DNA of 64,000 bases from Charina bottae (lineage: Eukaryota > Chordata > Lepidosauria > Squamata > Charinaidae): NCBI GenBank assembly GCA_023362775.1, contig JALMGJ010000025.1, positions 10,207,501 to 10,271,500 on the forward strand, written 5' to 3'. This document shows, piece after piece, positions 33,009 through 44,495 of this stretch (position 1 is the first letter of the stretch; the number at the start of each line of letters is the position of its first letter). Made by a program: the position numbers and the translations under genes. The notes beneath the pieces are model-generated. The model saw only the letters and a list, made by a program, of their open reading frames with translations. It did no database searches and was not told where the DNA came from.

Positions 33009-35260
33009 CATGGATGTCCAACCTTTTGGCTTCCCTGGGCCACATTGAGTGAATAGGAATTGTCTTGGGCCACACATAAATATATATAATATAGTTAATG
33101 TATATACTGTAAGTAATAAAACTTCATTTATTTTTTTATATTTTTTATTATAAAATTAAAAAAAAAGAGGGCAACATAAAACTAGTGGGTTATTTGACCT
33201 TGTTTTTGTGAAACTAATGAATCAGTGTCTGGTTCGATGAAAGTGGTTGCAATTCTCAGTGAGTTCTCAAGGTGCTCATCAGAAATTTTAATTCTAATTT
33301 TACTCTTTGCGTGCTTCATCCTTGAAAATAGTTGCTCACAAAGGTACGTGCTGCCAAAAAGTGATGTCATGAATAAGGCGTGATTGTGAAGCAAGGGATA
33401 TTTTTCTCTGGGAAGATAGGTCTTATAAAAGTCCAGTAGAGAGACATGATCAAATTTTTCTTTGAGTTGAATATCTGATTGCAACTCTATGCATTCCATT
33501 TGAAAATTCAGAGGTAATGTATTTATGTCGACTGAAAATGGAGTCGAAAATATACCAAAATATTGATGATTTTCCCAGAAATCTTGAAACCTGTCCTCAA
33601 ATTCCTGTATCAAACTGAAAAGCAAGGCTGCATGTTTCTTGTTGTTCACAAGACTGTGTATAGCCAACATATTAAAATGTATAAAATTATTTTCCATATC
33701 TTGAGCTTGCAATACTTTAAATTTCATTTCAAACGCTGTTATGGTTTGAAACATTGCAGAGATAAATTGGTTTTCACCTTGAAGACACATGTTTAACTCA
33801 TTTAAATGAGCGGTCAAATCCACCAAAAATGCTAAATATGTGAGCCATTTTTCATCTTCAAGTTCTGGCACAAATTTTCTTTTTGATTGCATAAACGACT
33901 TGATTTCATTTCGCTAATCATAAAATCTTTTCAGCATTTTACCCTGACTTAGCCACCTTACTTCAGAAAAGTAAGTGATGTCCCCATAACCAGCATCCAT
34001 ACTTCTAAGGAACTCCTGGAATTGGTGATGGTTCAATCCCTTGGCCCTTATGAAATTCACTGCTTTGATGACAATTTGCATGACATTATCCATTTTTAAA
34101 GCTTTCGCACATAAATTTTCTTGATGTAGAATGCAGTGATACTTCATCAAACATGAGTTGCCAGCGGCACTTGCATCGTCTTCTATCAATTTTGTAAGTC
34201 CCTCAATTTTACCAACAATCGCCAGGCCGCCATCAGTAGATATACCAGATATGTTGACAATGGTTAAAGAAAATAGCTTTAATGTCATGTTTTACTGCTT
34301 CATACAAATCAAGCGATTTAGTTGTGTCTTTTAATGGCACCAAAGAAGCCATTTCTTCAGTGACATTATATTCATTATCAATACCTCTAATAAAAATGGC
34401 AATTTGAGCCGTATCTGTAGCATCAGCACTTTCATCCATCGCCAAAGCATAAAATTTGAAATTAGCAGCTTTACTCTTCAAACCTCTTTCGATAGATTTT
34501 CCTATTTCTTCAATTTGCCTGGCTATAGTCTGGTGAGACAAACTGATATTATAAAAATCGCTTTTTTTATCAGGACAAATTATATCTGCCACGCTATCCA
34601 TACATTGCTTAATAAACTCACCATCGGTAAATGGTTTTGATTTTTTTGCAATAAAATTTGCTACCAAGTAAACTAGCTTTTATAATAGAGTCCTTTTGAG
34701 TTGTAACTTTTAAAAAAAAATTGTTGAGACCATTTTTCATTGAATAATCTTCCTTCATCCGCAATTTTTCTTTTTTTCTTTTCTTTTTTGAGTTCTGTTT
34801 TCTGTTGAAACGACGTTGAAGCCATGCTGGAATAAATTTATTTAGGAATAAATATGTTTTTTTAAAGAAATAACACAACAAGCCCATCGTAAATTGTTAG
34901 GTAGGCAAATAAACAAAGCAAAGCTTAATAATCAAATAAGAAAACTTACATGTCTACTTAATAATAATAATCAACACCTGTCGTCACAGAACATGTGTAG
35001 GTAGGTTGAAATATTATATATAACACCAAGTCGCCACAAGCTGATGTGTGTAGTGGTCGGCGGTGGCATTAGCATTGCACTGCCCCCTCCCCTACACAAT
35101 ATTCCATTGTTTCTACCTACGCAGTCTGCGCTCAAATACCATGTGATCGAGTCACACAAAAAATCACAAAATAATGTGAAAAGTTTATGATTTTTTGAGG
35201 CTGCATTACTAGCTGTTCAAGGCTGCATGCGGCCCATGGGCCGCAGGTTGGACACGCCTG
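33009..35260 (-). mobile_element. hAT DNA transposon, autonomous type, inactivated
   Basis: A 2,252-bp element with inverted ends (left CATGGATGTCCAACC, right GGTTGGACACGCCTG) and flanking 8-mers CCTTAACT (33001-33008) and CCTTAGCT (35261-35268), 7 of 8 matching. The subterminal sequence is the 'gggccac'/'gcggccc' style seen in hAT-Charlie elements of tetrapods. It encodes one transposase on the minus strand (33182-34825), now broken. Upstream of it, 34830-35240 is a 5' UTR of normal length containing 'cactgccccctcccctac' at about 35077-35094. The element kept both ends, so it could once have been mobilised. Confidence 0.92.
33182..34825 (-). pseudogene. hAT transposase pseudogene
   Basis: A relic of a hAT transposase related to the vertebrate GTF2IRD2/ZBED5-like group, which derive from Charlie-type elements. 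The likely start is the ATG at 34825 ('MASTSFQQKTELKK'), with a Lys-rich N-terminus. Frame breaks occur near 34700, near 34660 and around 34250-34285, and there is one in-frame stop (33914-33916) between 'RFYD' and 'RNEIKSF'. Segments: 'FYALAMDESAD' with the first catalytic Asp (about 34436-34470), 'STDGG' (34222-34236), 'CILHQENLCAKALKMD' (about 34090-34137), 'WLTYLAFLVDLTAHLNELN', and the C-terminal hAT dimerisation block 'GSTYLCEQLFSRMKHAKS' with the probable catalytic Glu (about 33300-33355). No BED zinc finger is visible between the start and the first break. It cut and pasted its own element when intact. Confidence 0.9.
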
Positions 35261-35268
35261 CCTTAGCT

Positions 35269-37491
35269 CAAAACAACAGCCACTGACAATTTTTATAATT
35301 TAATCCAATTTAGGCCTAGATTTAGACCACACAGAACAAGCATTACATGGACAATTTTAATGTATCACACCATAGTAAAGATACTACACTTGCAATTTCT
35401 AGTAAATACTGGCTTGTACAAGAAATTATATCACCACTACCCCTCCCACTATTCACACAAACAAACATTTTCATTCGGAATTCACTGTCTACATGTGTGA
35501 CCACCAGATGAATATAATGCAGCTTCTGGTTAAGCATACTCAATTATATATCTCCTTCCTGAAGGTAGAAAAAGAGACAAAAATATTTTATAGTATTTGT
35601 AAAGAAGTAACAGAGACGGACTGAACATATTTTTGTGGAATCTGCTATATACTGTAGGTGATACTTCATCTTCCCCCAAAAAAATCTGCAACAGGCTTCG
35701 CCCTGATGAGTTTCTCATTTGCCCCTGTTTCATACCCTACTAAGGCAACATGTTCATTTTGCTAAATCAAGAACTTAATCTCGCATATGGCTGGGTAAAC
35801 ATTATACCTTGCATTTGCATGTTTTGAATGGGGCTGTCATTTTCCTGCTTTTAACTTTGCCTCTGGGCATCAATAAAAATGCATGTCAGTGCAGAGTGAT
35901 GGAGGTGAGAATTTTAATTCTTGCTTTAGGGATTGCCTAGATACTAGCACTGTAAGCTGGCGAACAACCTACTGTTCCACAAACTTGGGTAACAGCATTC
36001 AGATTATTGGCTATATATGCAAAGTAATCATAGTGTTTGTCTTAATTGTCTACAAGCTGTTTTGTGCCTGTTGCTTCAATTCTTTGCTTGTGCCAGGAAT
36101 TGTTTATAACTTTTGTCTTAGACTCCAAGACAGCTTGAGGAAAAACATAACAAGTTGTAGCATTCTGTTCTATGGTTTGCAGTTATCTTAATCTACTAGA
36201 AATGTATGGTTACTTGGTGGTATTGTTGTTATGACTTTCTACCCAGAGGGCACAGAAGGTGACCAAAAACAAAGTATAAACAATTAGAGTCGGATGAAAA
36301 AAATTAAAATCAGTAGTAATTAATTCTAAATAAAATTAGATATGCACCTTTTCCGTTAATGAACAGTGTAATGTTTAAGACATGGAAACCAACCTCATCA
36401 ATTTCTGTCACATATACTTTCAATGAAATACAGATAACTCCAAATCTTATTTCTTTCATGAACTTTCTAGAAGACCTTAGGCAAAGTACTAACTTCAGCT
36501 ACGACTCATCTCATATCAGCAGTATGATAATAGTGACCTACTTTACAGAAATGCACCTTTGCTGATCCCAAAAAGTTAAGAAAGGTAGGGCCAAGTTTAG
36601 TACTTAGATGCAAGACCTACTAAAGCTATAGGTTAGAAAGAGAAGTTGAAAAAATCTCATAAAAAAGCTGTGTCAATCCATTTGTCAAGGAAATGACATG
36701 GACACGTTAATGAAGGCACCAGAAGTTAAACTTAAAAAGAGATTTAAACAGATTAAAATGATTTAAAATTATATTTGTTGGGACTTCTGCCTAGAGAATC
36801 ACTATTGGCCTTCTCCCCAGTAAGAATTTTAGCAGAAAATTTATTGGCAGAAATGGTTCCCAAATGTAAATACTTATGCTACTGTATCTGAGAGTTCTTG
36901 TGAATAGGATTTTTTGTCTGAAAATAGCCTCTAATATTATCAGTTGACCCTCTAATACACAACTCTTTCTTAAGCATACTTTCCAGCCCTCAGCCTGAGC
37001 CATAAGATAATCGATTACAAATGTACTGACATTGACAAGGCAATTTATAAATGTGTAAGAACTTTTTTAAAAAAAATCACATGAACTGACATGAGATTAA
37101 GAAGGAACACTTGATTTTATTTCAACTTTTTGTTTTGGATGGATTTGCTGCTGCCCAGTGAGATTCAAGACCTGGTTGAGCCATCATACAAGTGGGATAA
37201 AGGTGATTGGACTCAATTTTTACAGCAGCCTTAAACAAGTCAGAATTCTTCTGGAAAAGAATTTGACACATTGGAATTCTCTACATGGGGTCTCCTATGG
37301 TTCCTGTGTTTTTCTACACCACCAAGAACAGGTCAAATCTTGTAATGAAATAAAAAAAATTAGAAGTCTGGGACCATACTATAAAATGACCATGCTGTAT
37401 GGTGTATACAAGTATGTGTGATGGAGGGGTAGGTGGTGGTGTAAGCCTTAAACTGTCTGTCGTCTAATCTAAAAGCCACTGCAAGTGATCA
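35269..37491. other. long unique stretch
   Basis: About 2.2 kb without recognised repeat or coding motif. Frames at 35883-36191 and 36359-36565 are chance-like, with no motif and no splice context. Confidence 0.35.
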
Positions 37492-37499
37492 GTCTAAAA

Positions 37500-37590
37500 C
37501 AGTGTTTCTCAACCTTGACAATTTTAAGATGTGTGGACTTCAACTCCCAGAATTCCCTAGCCAGCATGTTGCTAAGGTTGAGAAACATTG
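37500..37590. mobile_element. palindromic hAT-type MITE, short copy
   Basis: Same family as 28050-28174, but with an interior deletion that leaves 91 bp. Ends: CAGTGTTTCTCAACCTTG left, AAGGTTGAGAAACATTG right. A perfect 8-bp target duplication, GTCTAAAA, at 37492-37499 and 37591-37598. Confidence 0.93.
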
Positions 37591-37598
37591 GTCTAAAA

Positions 37599-38054
37599 CC
37601 TCCGTTAAGACTTACCTTCTCCAGAAGTCTGCTGTTTGCAAGTGGTGGTGTGCATTACCAAGATAAAGAGAATAAGAGAAAGACAAATTGGTATCTGATT
37701 GAAAAGGAAGTGGCAGAGAGAGAGATTGGTAGTTTTCCCCACTCCTGGATCCAGTCCCTACCACAACTGTAAATGTATACAAAACATTCTAACCTTGAAG
37801 CAGACTATTCTGATGTCGAATGATTTGTTCCAACATAAGAATGGGTTGTTCTGAGGGTTCTAAAAAATTGTCTGACTTGAAATAGACATATTTCAAATGT
37901 TCCACTGATGGAATATTTTTTATAACCCTGCACACCTGGCCTGCAGATTCTCTCTGAAAGAATGTAACTCTCAGCAAAACAACAGCAACAGCAACAAACG
38001 TTCCATAACCTTAATATATTGAACATATTAACATATAACATTTTCTCATGGACA
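37599..38054. other. unique sequence, no feature seen
   Basis: No repeat or coding motif recognised; a small CAACAG-type run lies at 37977-37997. Confidence 0.4.
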
Positions 38055-38636
38055 GGGTCCATAACATGCCCTCTCTGCCTGACCGGGTGGGATGGGTCGA
38101 TGTTATGGGGGTGAGGTGGTCCCTCAGGTAACCTGGACCCATGCCATGTAGGGCTTTAAAGGTGATAACCAACACCTTGAATTGCACCCAGAAGCAAACT
38201 GGCACCCAATACAGCTCGCGTAGCAACGGTGTTACATGTATCATCTTTGGGGCTCCTAAAACTGCTCGCGTGGCCGCATTCTGAACCAGCGGTAGCTTCT
38301 GGATACTCTTCAAGGGTAGTCCCATGTAAAGCACATTGCAATAGTCTATGCAGGAGATGACTAGGGCATGAGGGACTGACCAGAGGGCCTCCCGATCCAG
38401 GAAGGGGTGTAGCTGGAGCACAACACGGTTGGGCAAAGGCTCCCCTTGCCACGGCTGCCACCTGCTCTTTGAGCAGGAGTCGTGAGTCCAGGAGAACCCC
38501 CAGGTTCTGCACTGGATCTGTCTGGGGCAGTGCAACCCCATCCAGCACCAAAGATGGTAAGTTCCTGGATGCCCTTTTGGTATTGAAAATCACAGGTTCA
38601 TCCCTGTCTTTCACTATATAGGGGAGATGCTAATTG
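38055..38636 (-). mobile_element. CR1 LINE ORF2 C-terminal fragment
   Basis: Minus-strand CR1 covering more of the RT C-terminal region than most copies here. From 5' to 3': 'KDRDEPVIFNTKRASRNLPSL' split over frames at 38560-38614, 'QNLGVLLDSRLLLKEQVAAV', then 'SCIDYCNVLYMGLPLKSIQK', 'NAATRAVLGAP', 'HVTPLLRELYWVPV' and 'FKALHGMGPGYLRDHL'. One frameshift in the 38420-38450 region separates the two halves. Truncated at both ends; no 3' UTR or tail. Confidence 0.87.
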
Positions 38637-39159
38637 TGTTGCATTAATGAATGAGCAAGAAATTGGTTTGTTCTTTTAAAGAACTGTTCAAAATTTTGAA
38701 TTTCGTCATAAACAGGATCGGCAAAAACTTTAACTGAAAAAATTGAAATGAGAGAATACAAATAGCTTCATTCATCCAAGCAGAGAGCCTTGATTTTTTA
38801 TAAATCTGCATCTGAATCCTTGTAATACCTAATCATGTTTTGGTATTAAATCAGAGTTGCCATCTGTGCTTCTGTATAATAGACAGGTAGATCTGCCTCT
38901 CCATATTTTGAATAGCTACGGTTACCAAATTTAGTCACTGCAGATGAATGAGAAAATTATTTTTTTAAAAAAGATCTTATCAAAACTTGCATCTAGTTTT
39001 CAAACAGGATGTAAGCAATTTGAGATTTTTAAAATGTGGAATGTAGGAAAAGGTGAAGCATATACCCAACCCTAATGCTGACAAATCATTACAAATTCCT
39101 CATTGCCCAGTCTTAAGTAGTTTTATTGGAGGATGTGGTAATGACATTATTTCCAAATG
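38637..39159. other. unique sequence, no feature seen
   Basis: No repeat boundary or coding motif recognised. Confidence 0.4.
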
Positions 39160-39397
39160 TGTGTCTGTGCGCTCCTTCGAGTCATTGTTGACTCCTGGCG
39201 ACTGCCTGGACTGGTCCCCGCAGTTTTCTTGGCAAGGTTTTTCAGAAGTGGTTTGCCATTGCCTCCTTCCTAGGGCTGAGAGAGAGGGACTGGCCCAAGG
39301 TCACCCAGCTGGCTTTTGTACCTAAGGTGAGACTAGAACTCACGGTCTCCCAGTTTCTACCCTGGTGCCTTAACCATTACACCAGACTGGCTCTCTG
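39160..39397 (-). mobile_element. type B SINE, near full length
   Basis: In reverse orientation: tail 'tgactcctggcgactgcctg', middle 'cagaagtggtttgccattgc', core 'caaggtcacccagctggctt', head 'ccttaaccattacaccagac'. It matches 32039-32268 throughout and is less diverged. Confidence 0.86.
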
Positions 39398-39504
39398 TTA
39401 TCCAAATATCCAAATACAGTAGATAACACAAGAGGGCCCCTTTTGCCTTTTTCTACAGCAGAATAACCATGAAAACGACATTCTGTCATGCATTTCTATT
39501 ATTA

Positions 39505-39630
39505 GCGCTACCAGATGTGGACTGCAAAAATCTAGATGACTCTTAATGGGAGCAAAGAGTTGAGGGTTTTTTGCATCTCTTTGCTGCTAATGGTCATCCA
39601 GATTTTTGCAGCCCAGATCTGAAAGTCCTA
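39505..39630. mobile_element. palindromic MITE, family P, copy 1
   Basis: The two halves are inverted. 'gactgcaaaaatctagatga' on the left pairs with 'tcatccagatttttgcagcc' on the right, and 'gagcaaagag' with 'ctctttgctgc'. The outer ends 'gctaccagat' and 'agatctgaaagtc' are weaker. Related copies at about 49383-49473 and 60736-60863. Superfamily unknown and target duplication not clear. Confidence 0.7.
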
Positions 39631-39832
39631 CTATAATTACATATGGAACACTGAAGTAATGCTAATTAATCCAAAGGTGTTTTGAAAGACCCCTCTTCAT
39701 GGATATTGGTAAAAGCTTCAGATTATTAGTTTGCTTTTCTTGCTTGCCATTTTAATCTTTCCTAGAGGTAAACAGTTAAATAACTATTGCATTTACAGTA
39801 TATCTTGGTACGATCTTGGAAGTCCCTTATTG

Positions 39833-40592
39833 GACACATGTAACACCTTTGTTAAGCGAGCTGCACTGGGTTCCAGTTTGCTTCCGGGTGCAATTAAAGG
39901 TGTTGGTTATGACCTTTAAAGCCCTTCATGGCATGGGGCCAGGTTACCTAAGGGACCGTCTTATCCACATTACATCGTCCCGTCCCATCCAGTCATGCAG
40001 GGAAGGCATGCTACGGACCCCATCGGCTAAAGAATTCCATCTAATGGGGTCACGGAGGCGTGCCTTCTCTACAGTAGCGCCTGCCCTGTATTCTCCCCCC
40101 CAGAGTTAAGACAGTCTCCTTCGCTCCTGGACTTCCGGAAAAGACTCAAGACTTGGTTCTGCCAGCAGGCCTGGGGCGGGAAGAAGAGTATACACTCTTG
40201 GGGATGACTAATACACTAGGCTGGCCCTTGAATTACCCTTTCCAATGTTTTAAAAAAAAGATACTACCATCTTGATTTTATTATATTTATTGTATTTTAA
40301 ATTGCTTATTTTAACATTTATTAGACTCTATTTATCTGGAGGTGACGGACTCAACCATGGGGGAGCTGGGGATGGTGACGGCTGACAGGAAGCTCTGGCG
40401 TGGGCTGGTCCATGAAGTCATGAAGAGTCAGAAGCGACTGAACAAATAAACAAGAACAAATTTATATGGCATTAGATTTTATGTTAGATTGTAAACCGCC
40501 CAGAGTACCTTTGAGGGAGTTGGGCGGTGATAAATCGGATGGATAAATAAATAAATAAATAAATAAATAAACAAACAAACAAACAAACAAAC
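39833..40592 (+). mobile_element. CR1 LINE 3' end with nested Bov-B
   Basis: A CR1 C-terminus ('HVTPLLSELHWVPVCFRVQL', 'FKALHGMGPGYLRDRL' at 39840-39960), then 3' UTR, then 'gtaaaccgcccagagtacct' and a TAAA/CAAA tail (40543-40592). A Bov-B piece (40336-40458) interrupts the UTR, so the Bov-B insertion is younger than this CR1. A frameshift (about 39890-39905) breaks the CR1 frame. Confidence 0.85.
40336..40458 (+). mobile_element. Bov-B (RTE) LINE 3' end, nested
   Basis: Only the last 120 bp or so of Bov-B: 'ctggaggtgacggactcaac', then 'aagctctggcgtgggctgg', ending 'gactgaacaaataaacaaga'. A short ATTTAT repeat at the two junctions (about 40329-40334 and just after 40459) may be the target duplication. 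Confidence 0.8.
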
Positions 40593-40963
40593 ATCTCCTC
40601 ACAGTCGCTGCTTGCTTTGCTCTGTCCCAGCTTTGTTTTGTGTACTATCTTCAGAAGATTACCGGGATAGGAAGAGGGATATGGACAGTTGGATGGATGG
40701 ACTTGTTTGGTGGCTTCATTTGGATGTTGGTGTTGGTGAGCAAGGAAATATACTTTAGAAAGTTTGGTGCCTACAGAGGTTTTGGTGCAGCCAGGCTTCT
40801 GGGTCTGGCAGAAGATGTTGCATGTTCTGCAGATAGTTGAGCAGACAGGAGAAGAGAGTGAACTGGGAATGGAATTGAGCAGTGGTGGCAGTAAGATTGT
40901 TGTTGGACTGAGGTGTGCTGACCCCTGCTTTCAAAGAGTAGCTGGTTGGAACATCCCAGTACA
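40593..40963. other. unique sequence, no feature seen
   Basis: Moderately GC-rich sequence with chance frames; it may be the 5' continuation of the CR1 end at 41510, but the frame is not recognisable. Confidence 0.35.
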
Positions 40964-40965
40964 TA

Positions 40966-41363
40966 TAGGTAGTCCTCGACTTGCAACCACAGTTGGGACT
41001 GGAATTTCCATCGTAAGTCGTTGTGATTGTAAGTTGAGTCACCAAGTGACTGGACTTGATTTTATGACCATTTTTATGGTGGTCATTCAGCAAATCACCG
41101 CTGTCATTAAGCAAATCCAGCTTCCTCAATGTTGAAAAATGGAAAAAAGTCGCAAAATGCGATCACGTGACTGCGGGACACTGCAACGGGTCATAAATGC
41201 AAGCTGGTTGTCAAGCGCCCCAAATGCAATCATGTGACTCTGCGGGGGGGGGTGATGTTTTGCGATGCTCGGAAGTGCTTTACAGGCCGTAAAGCACACA
41301 TTCCAAGGCTGTCGTAACTTCAGACCATCGTTAAACGAATGGTCATAAGTGGAGGACTACCTA
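40966..41363. mobile_element. pogo/Tigger-type MITE, copy 2
   Basis: Same family as 1023-1405. The left end is TAGGTAGTCCTCGACTT and the right end GGAGGACTACCTA, with TA on each side (40964-40965 and 41364-41365). The interior is partly shared ('gcaaatccagcttcctc', 'cataaatgcaagctgg') and contains a G-run at 41245-41251. No transposase. Confidence 0.78.
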
Positions 41364-41509
41364 TAGATATGCTGGCTGTTATTGCCCCCATAAGTTACTT
41401 GCTGAGCATCAGCGAGGGGTGGAGCCCTGTTGTACTGGCTGTCATGGTGGCTCTGGTTGGCAGGGGAATCAGCAGAAGAGCAGAAAGAGCCCCCACTGCG
41501 TTCCAGAAC

Positions 41510-41648
41510 TGGTGGTTGAAGCTCAAGTTTAAACAGAGGCTGGGTGGTCATCTGTTGGGGATGCTGTTACAGTGACTTCCTGTACTGGGCAGAGAATTAA
41601 CTAGATGTTCTCCAAGGTCCCTCCAAACCTTAATTCTATTATTCTAAG
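41510..41648 (+). mobile_element. CR1 LINE 3' end
   Basis: It ends a CR1 ORF ('WWLKLKFKQRLGGHL'), then the short UTR 'ctccaaggtccctccaaacc' and the terminal 'attctattattct'. This is the same CR1 subtype as the long copy ending at 11182, not the TAAA-tailed subtype. The 5' boundary is uncertain. Confidence 0.6.
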
Positions 41649-43254
41649 CTTGACCTAAAGGTCCATGTCATTTGAGAAGCTAAAATAAAGGTATAAATGT
41701 GTGGAATGGTTATGTAGTACTACATTAATATAACTTGTCTATATTTCTAAGCTTAAAAATTAAGTCGTACACACACACGCCCACCTTTTTTGTTTCAATC
41801 TTTTGATTTTTGCGATTGTGCTGTCTACTATAGTAAATACTATATTTGGACCCACTGAAGTAGCAAAAACTAGGTCTCCATAATATATATGGCGTCATCC
41901 TGAATTGAGAACGCATTTTAGTTCCCTCTCCCTCACTGAAATTTCAATTAAGCCACACCTTTTAAGACTTCCAAACTGCTTTAAATCAATAACAGAGAGA
42001 ATTCATTTATTCCCAAATACTGTCTCAACCTTTATTTAGCTTGGTGAATCATTACATTGAGATGGTGAAGTGTCTCCCACTGAAAATATAGAACTATCGA
42101 TTTTGTCTGTCTCTGTGTTTACTTATCTAAGCATTCTGTACCAGCATCAAGAGAGTACACTATATGTCTATTGTTTTCCTTTATTTCTTTTTCCTTTTGC
42201 ATGTGATGTATGTGCTATTTTGGATAGTTACTTTTTTTATTCCATTATTTTAGAGAACTGAAGAGACATCCACCCTATGCATTAATTGAGAAAGTGATGT
42301 TATATAGTAATGATGCTTCAGGGCAGTTAGTGGCAGCCGTTATCTTTAATGTCCAAACAGATTTATTCACTGGCTAGTGAAGAGTTACAGTCATTAAGTT
42401 TGTTGTCTTTGGAATCAACAGCTAATCTTGTTAGTGATTATATCTCCATAATGAATTGCACTAACATAAATACTCAATAGGATGGACAGGTTTCCAGCAT
42501 CAATCTCAACTTGACTTTGAAGAATGAAGGTACAATTCCTTGTTAATATTTTTTGGAAAGAAAGCCTCACCTTTGCTGTGGCAATAAAAATCCATGGAAA
42601 TGGGTCAGTTTGAAAGGAAATATAAGGATGGAAATACAAGTTTCCCAAAATAAACTTTAAAAAGGCAAGACACAATTAAACACTTTTGAATTCAAAGTGG
42701 CATAAATACTACCGAGGTTATATTGAACAGAGATCTCATTGATTTTCTTTCTTGACTTCTAAACTTATTTATTCTCATCAAACATTGTCTGGATTATTCC
42801 CATGGGGTGTGAACATTGAGTTATCATGCAAAATAGATGGATTCATCCAGTCCATGTGATTTTTGTAAAAGTCTATTTCCCCTCAATCCATCTCAATTTA
42901 TAATTTATTGTTTTTAAATGGGGTTTTAAATGTGTATATATAAATATTTGTTTTTGAATATATTTTCCACAAAATATGCACTTATTAATCTGTTTTACCT
43001 AAAAACATGTATCTAAAACACATTTCAATGTTTTTTTTAATCAAAAACTGTATAATACACTTTGGAGAACTCCAAAAATGGAAGACAATAATGTTCCAGA
43101 TCATATATTGTTGTGGAAAAATTAATTTATTGTAACTAATAAATATGGCTACTACTCTGGATTATGAATGAAAACAAGTCCATCCAGAATCCTGGTGGGG
43201 ATGAATGTGAGGGTTGATCTCCCCCAAGACTTAGTTAGTATCTAGTCTGTTTGT
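41649..43254. other. unique sequence, no feature seen
   Basis: AT-rich. Frames 42070-42261 and 42415-42675 have no motif. Confidence 0.4.
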
Positions 43255-43292
43255 TTGTCTATCTCCATTTCTCATTCTCTCTCTCTCTCTCT

Positions 43293-43326
<34 letters not shown>
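43255..43326. repeat. (CT)n(CA)n microsatellite
   Basis: A TCTC-rich run passes into about 16 CA units (43294-43325). Confidence 0.95.
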
Positions 43327-44143
43327 AAATGTATGGTGGGCAGTAGGTGAGATGCCTTCTTTCCTTTAAAAGGCTGGCATGCTTATATTTCTGCCAGACC
43401 CTTTAAAGAATACAGTATTTTGGGTCACTGTCATGTTACCATGCTGTCACCCTTACCAAGTGGACAGGAATCAGAACCAGATGAGTTAATTCTACTTTAT
43501 ATTAAAGCTACATTGAAATAATCTTGCAAGTCTGAAAGTACAATCTTTCCCCCCCACATCTCCTTTACACCCTGAGAAACTAGGGAGGGTCTCTTCTGAG
43601 CCTCTTGCCCCACCCACTATCCAGCTGTGGACTATGCTGTCTCTTATCTGACCATTCCCTTGGCAGCATCTCTTTGCCCAGCCTCCCAAGGTCTTTCCCA
43701 CATACCATTACACATGCAATGCTGTATGGTCATATGACACTTCTGGGAAAAAGTACAAAGACAGTACTCTTTAAGGAACCCTAACAATGCTGTAGGGTAC
43801 CAACCTTTTAAATTATTAGTAATGTTTTTGGCCATCTCTTAAAACAAGAAGTTTTAAAACTTTTCAGCCTTGGGTGCAATCCAGCAAAGAAGGAGTGAGT
43901 AAAGATGGGGCAGTAGTTATAAATAGAATAGGCTTACCAGCAATGGGTTGTAAAAAAATATTTGACCATCAGAAGCATCCATGGGGAGGGAGGGGCAAAA
44001 GGCTGAGATGGCAGTGTGACCTGACAATCAAAGCCTCTTCACTTTATATATATATATATATGTACAACATCAATGCCTGTAGAAGGGGTCTGGAGTTCAA
44101 ATGCATGGTTGTGCCTGCCATCTTGATCTTCTGTCCTTGATTA
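43327..44143. other. unique sequence
   Basis: Only a short (TA)n run at 44046-44063 stands out. Confidence 0.4.
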
Positions 44144-44151
44144 CCTTATAA

Positions 44152-44462
44152 CAGGGCTTTCCAAAGTGCTGCTGCTGGCGACACACCAGCGGCAGCGGGG
44201 GCGCATGCGCGCACGGCGACTGCGTGGGGGGGCGTGCGGTGGCACGCGCGCACGGCGATGGCGCAGGGGTGTGTGCGGCAGCACGCGTGCACATGGTGGC
44301 GGCGCGGGGGGGCGTGCGGCAGCACGGGGGCGTGCGGCGGCGCGCGTGTGCATGGCGGCCGCCGTGCACGCGCGCGCCGCCGCTTCCGGGTGGTGTGGCG
44401 ACACACCACGCTGTGTGTGGCGACACACTTTTGTGTCACGACACACAGTTTGGAAAGCTCTG
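44152..44462 (+). mobile_element. non-autonomous hAT element, copy 2, GC-rich core
   Basis: Ends CAGGGCTTTCC and GGAAAGCTCTG, with a perfect 8-bp target duplication CCTTATAA at 44144-44151 and 44463-44470. The edges match copy 1 at 3817-4080, but the core (44175-44395) is unrelated: extremely GC-rich, full of CGCG and GCGC, built of imperfect units of roughly 55-70 bp. Long frames on both strands here are compositional and not genes. Confidence 0.93.
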
Positions 44463-44495
44463 CCTTATAAGAAACTGGGGCTTCTCACAGCACTA

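Noticed and set aside
33182..34825. Domesticated host gene of the GTF2IRD2/ZBED type
   Set aside because: The reading frame is broken by at least two frameshifts and an in-frame stop, and the sequence lies inside transposon ends with a target duplication.
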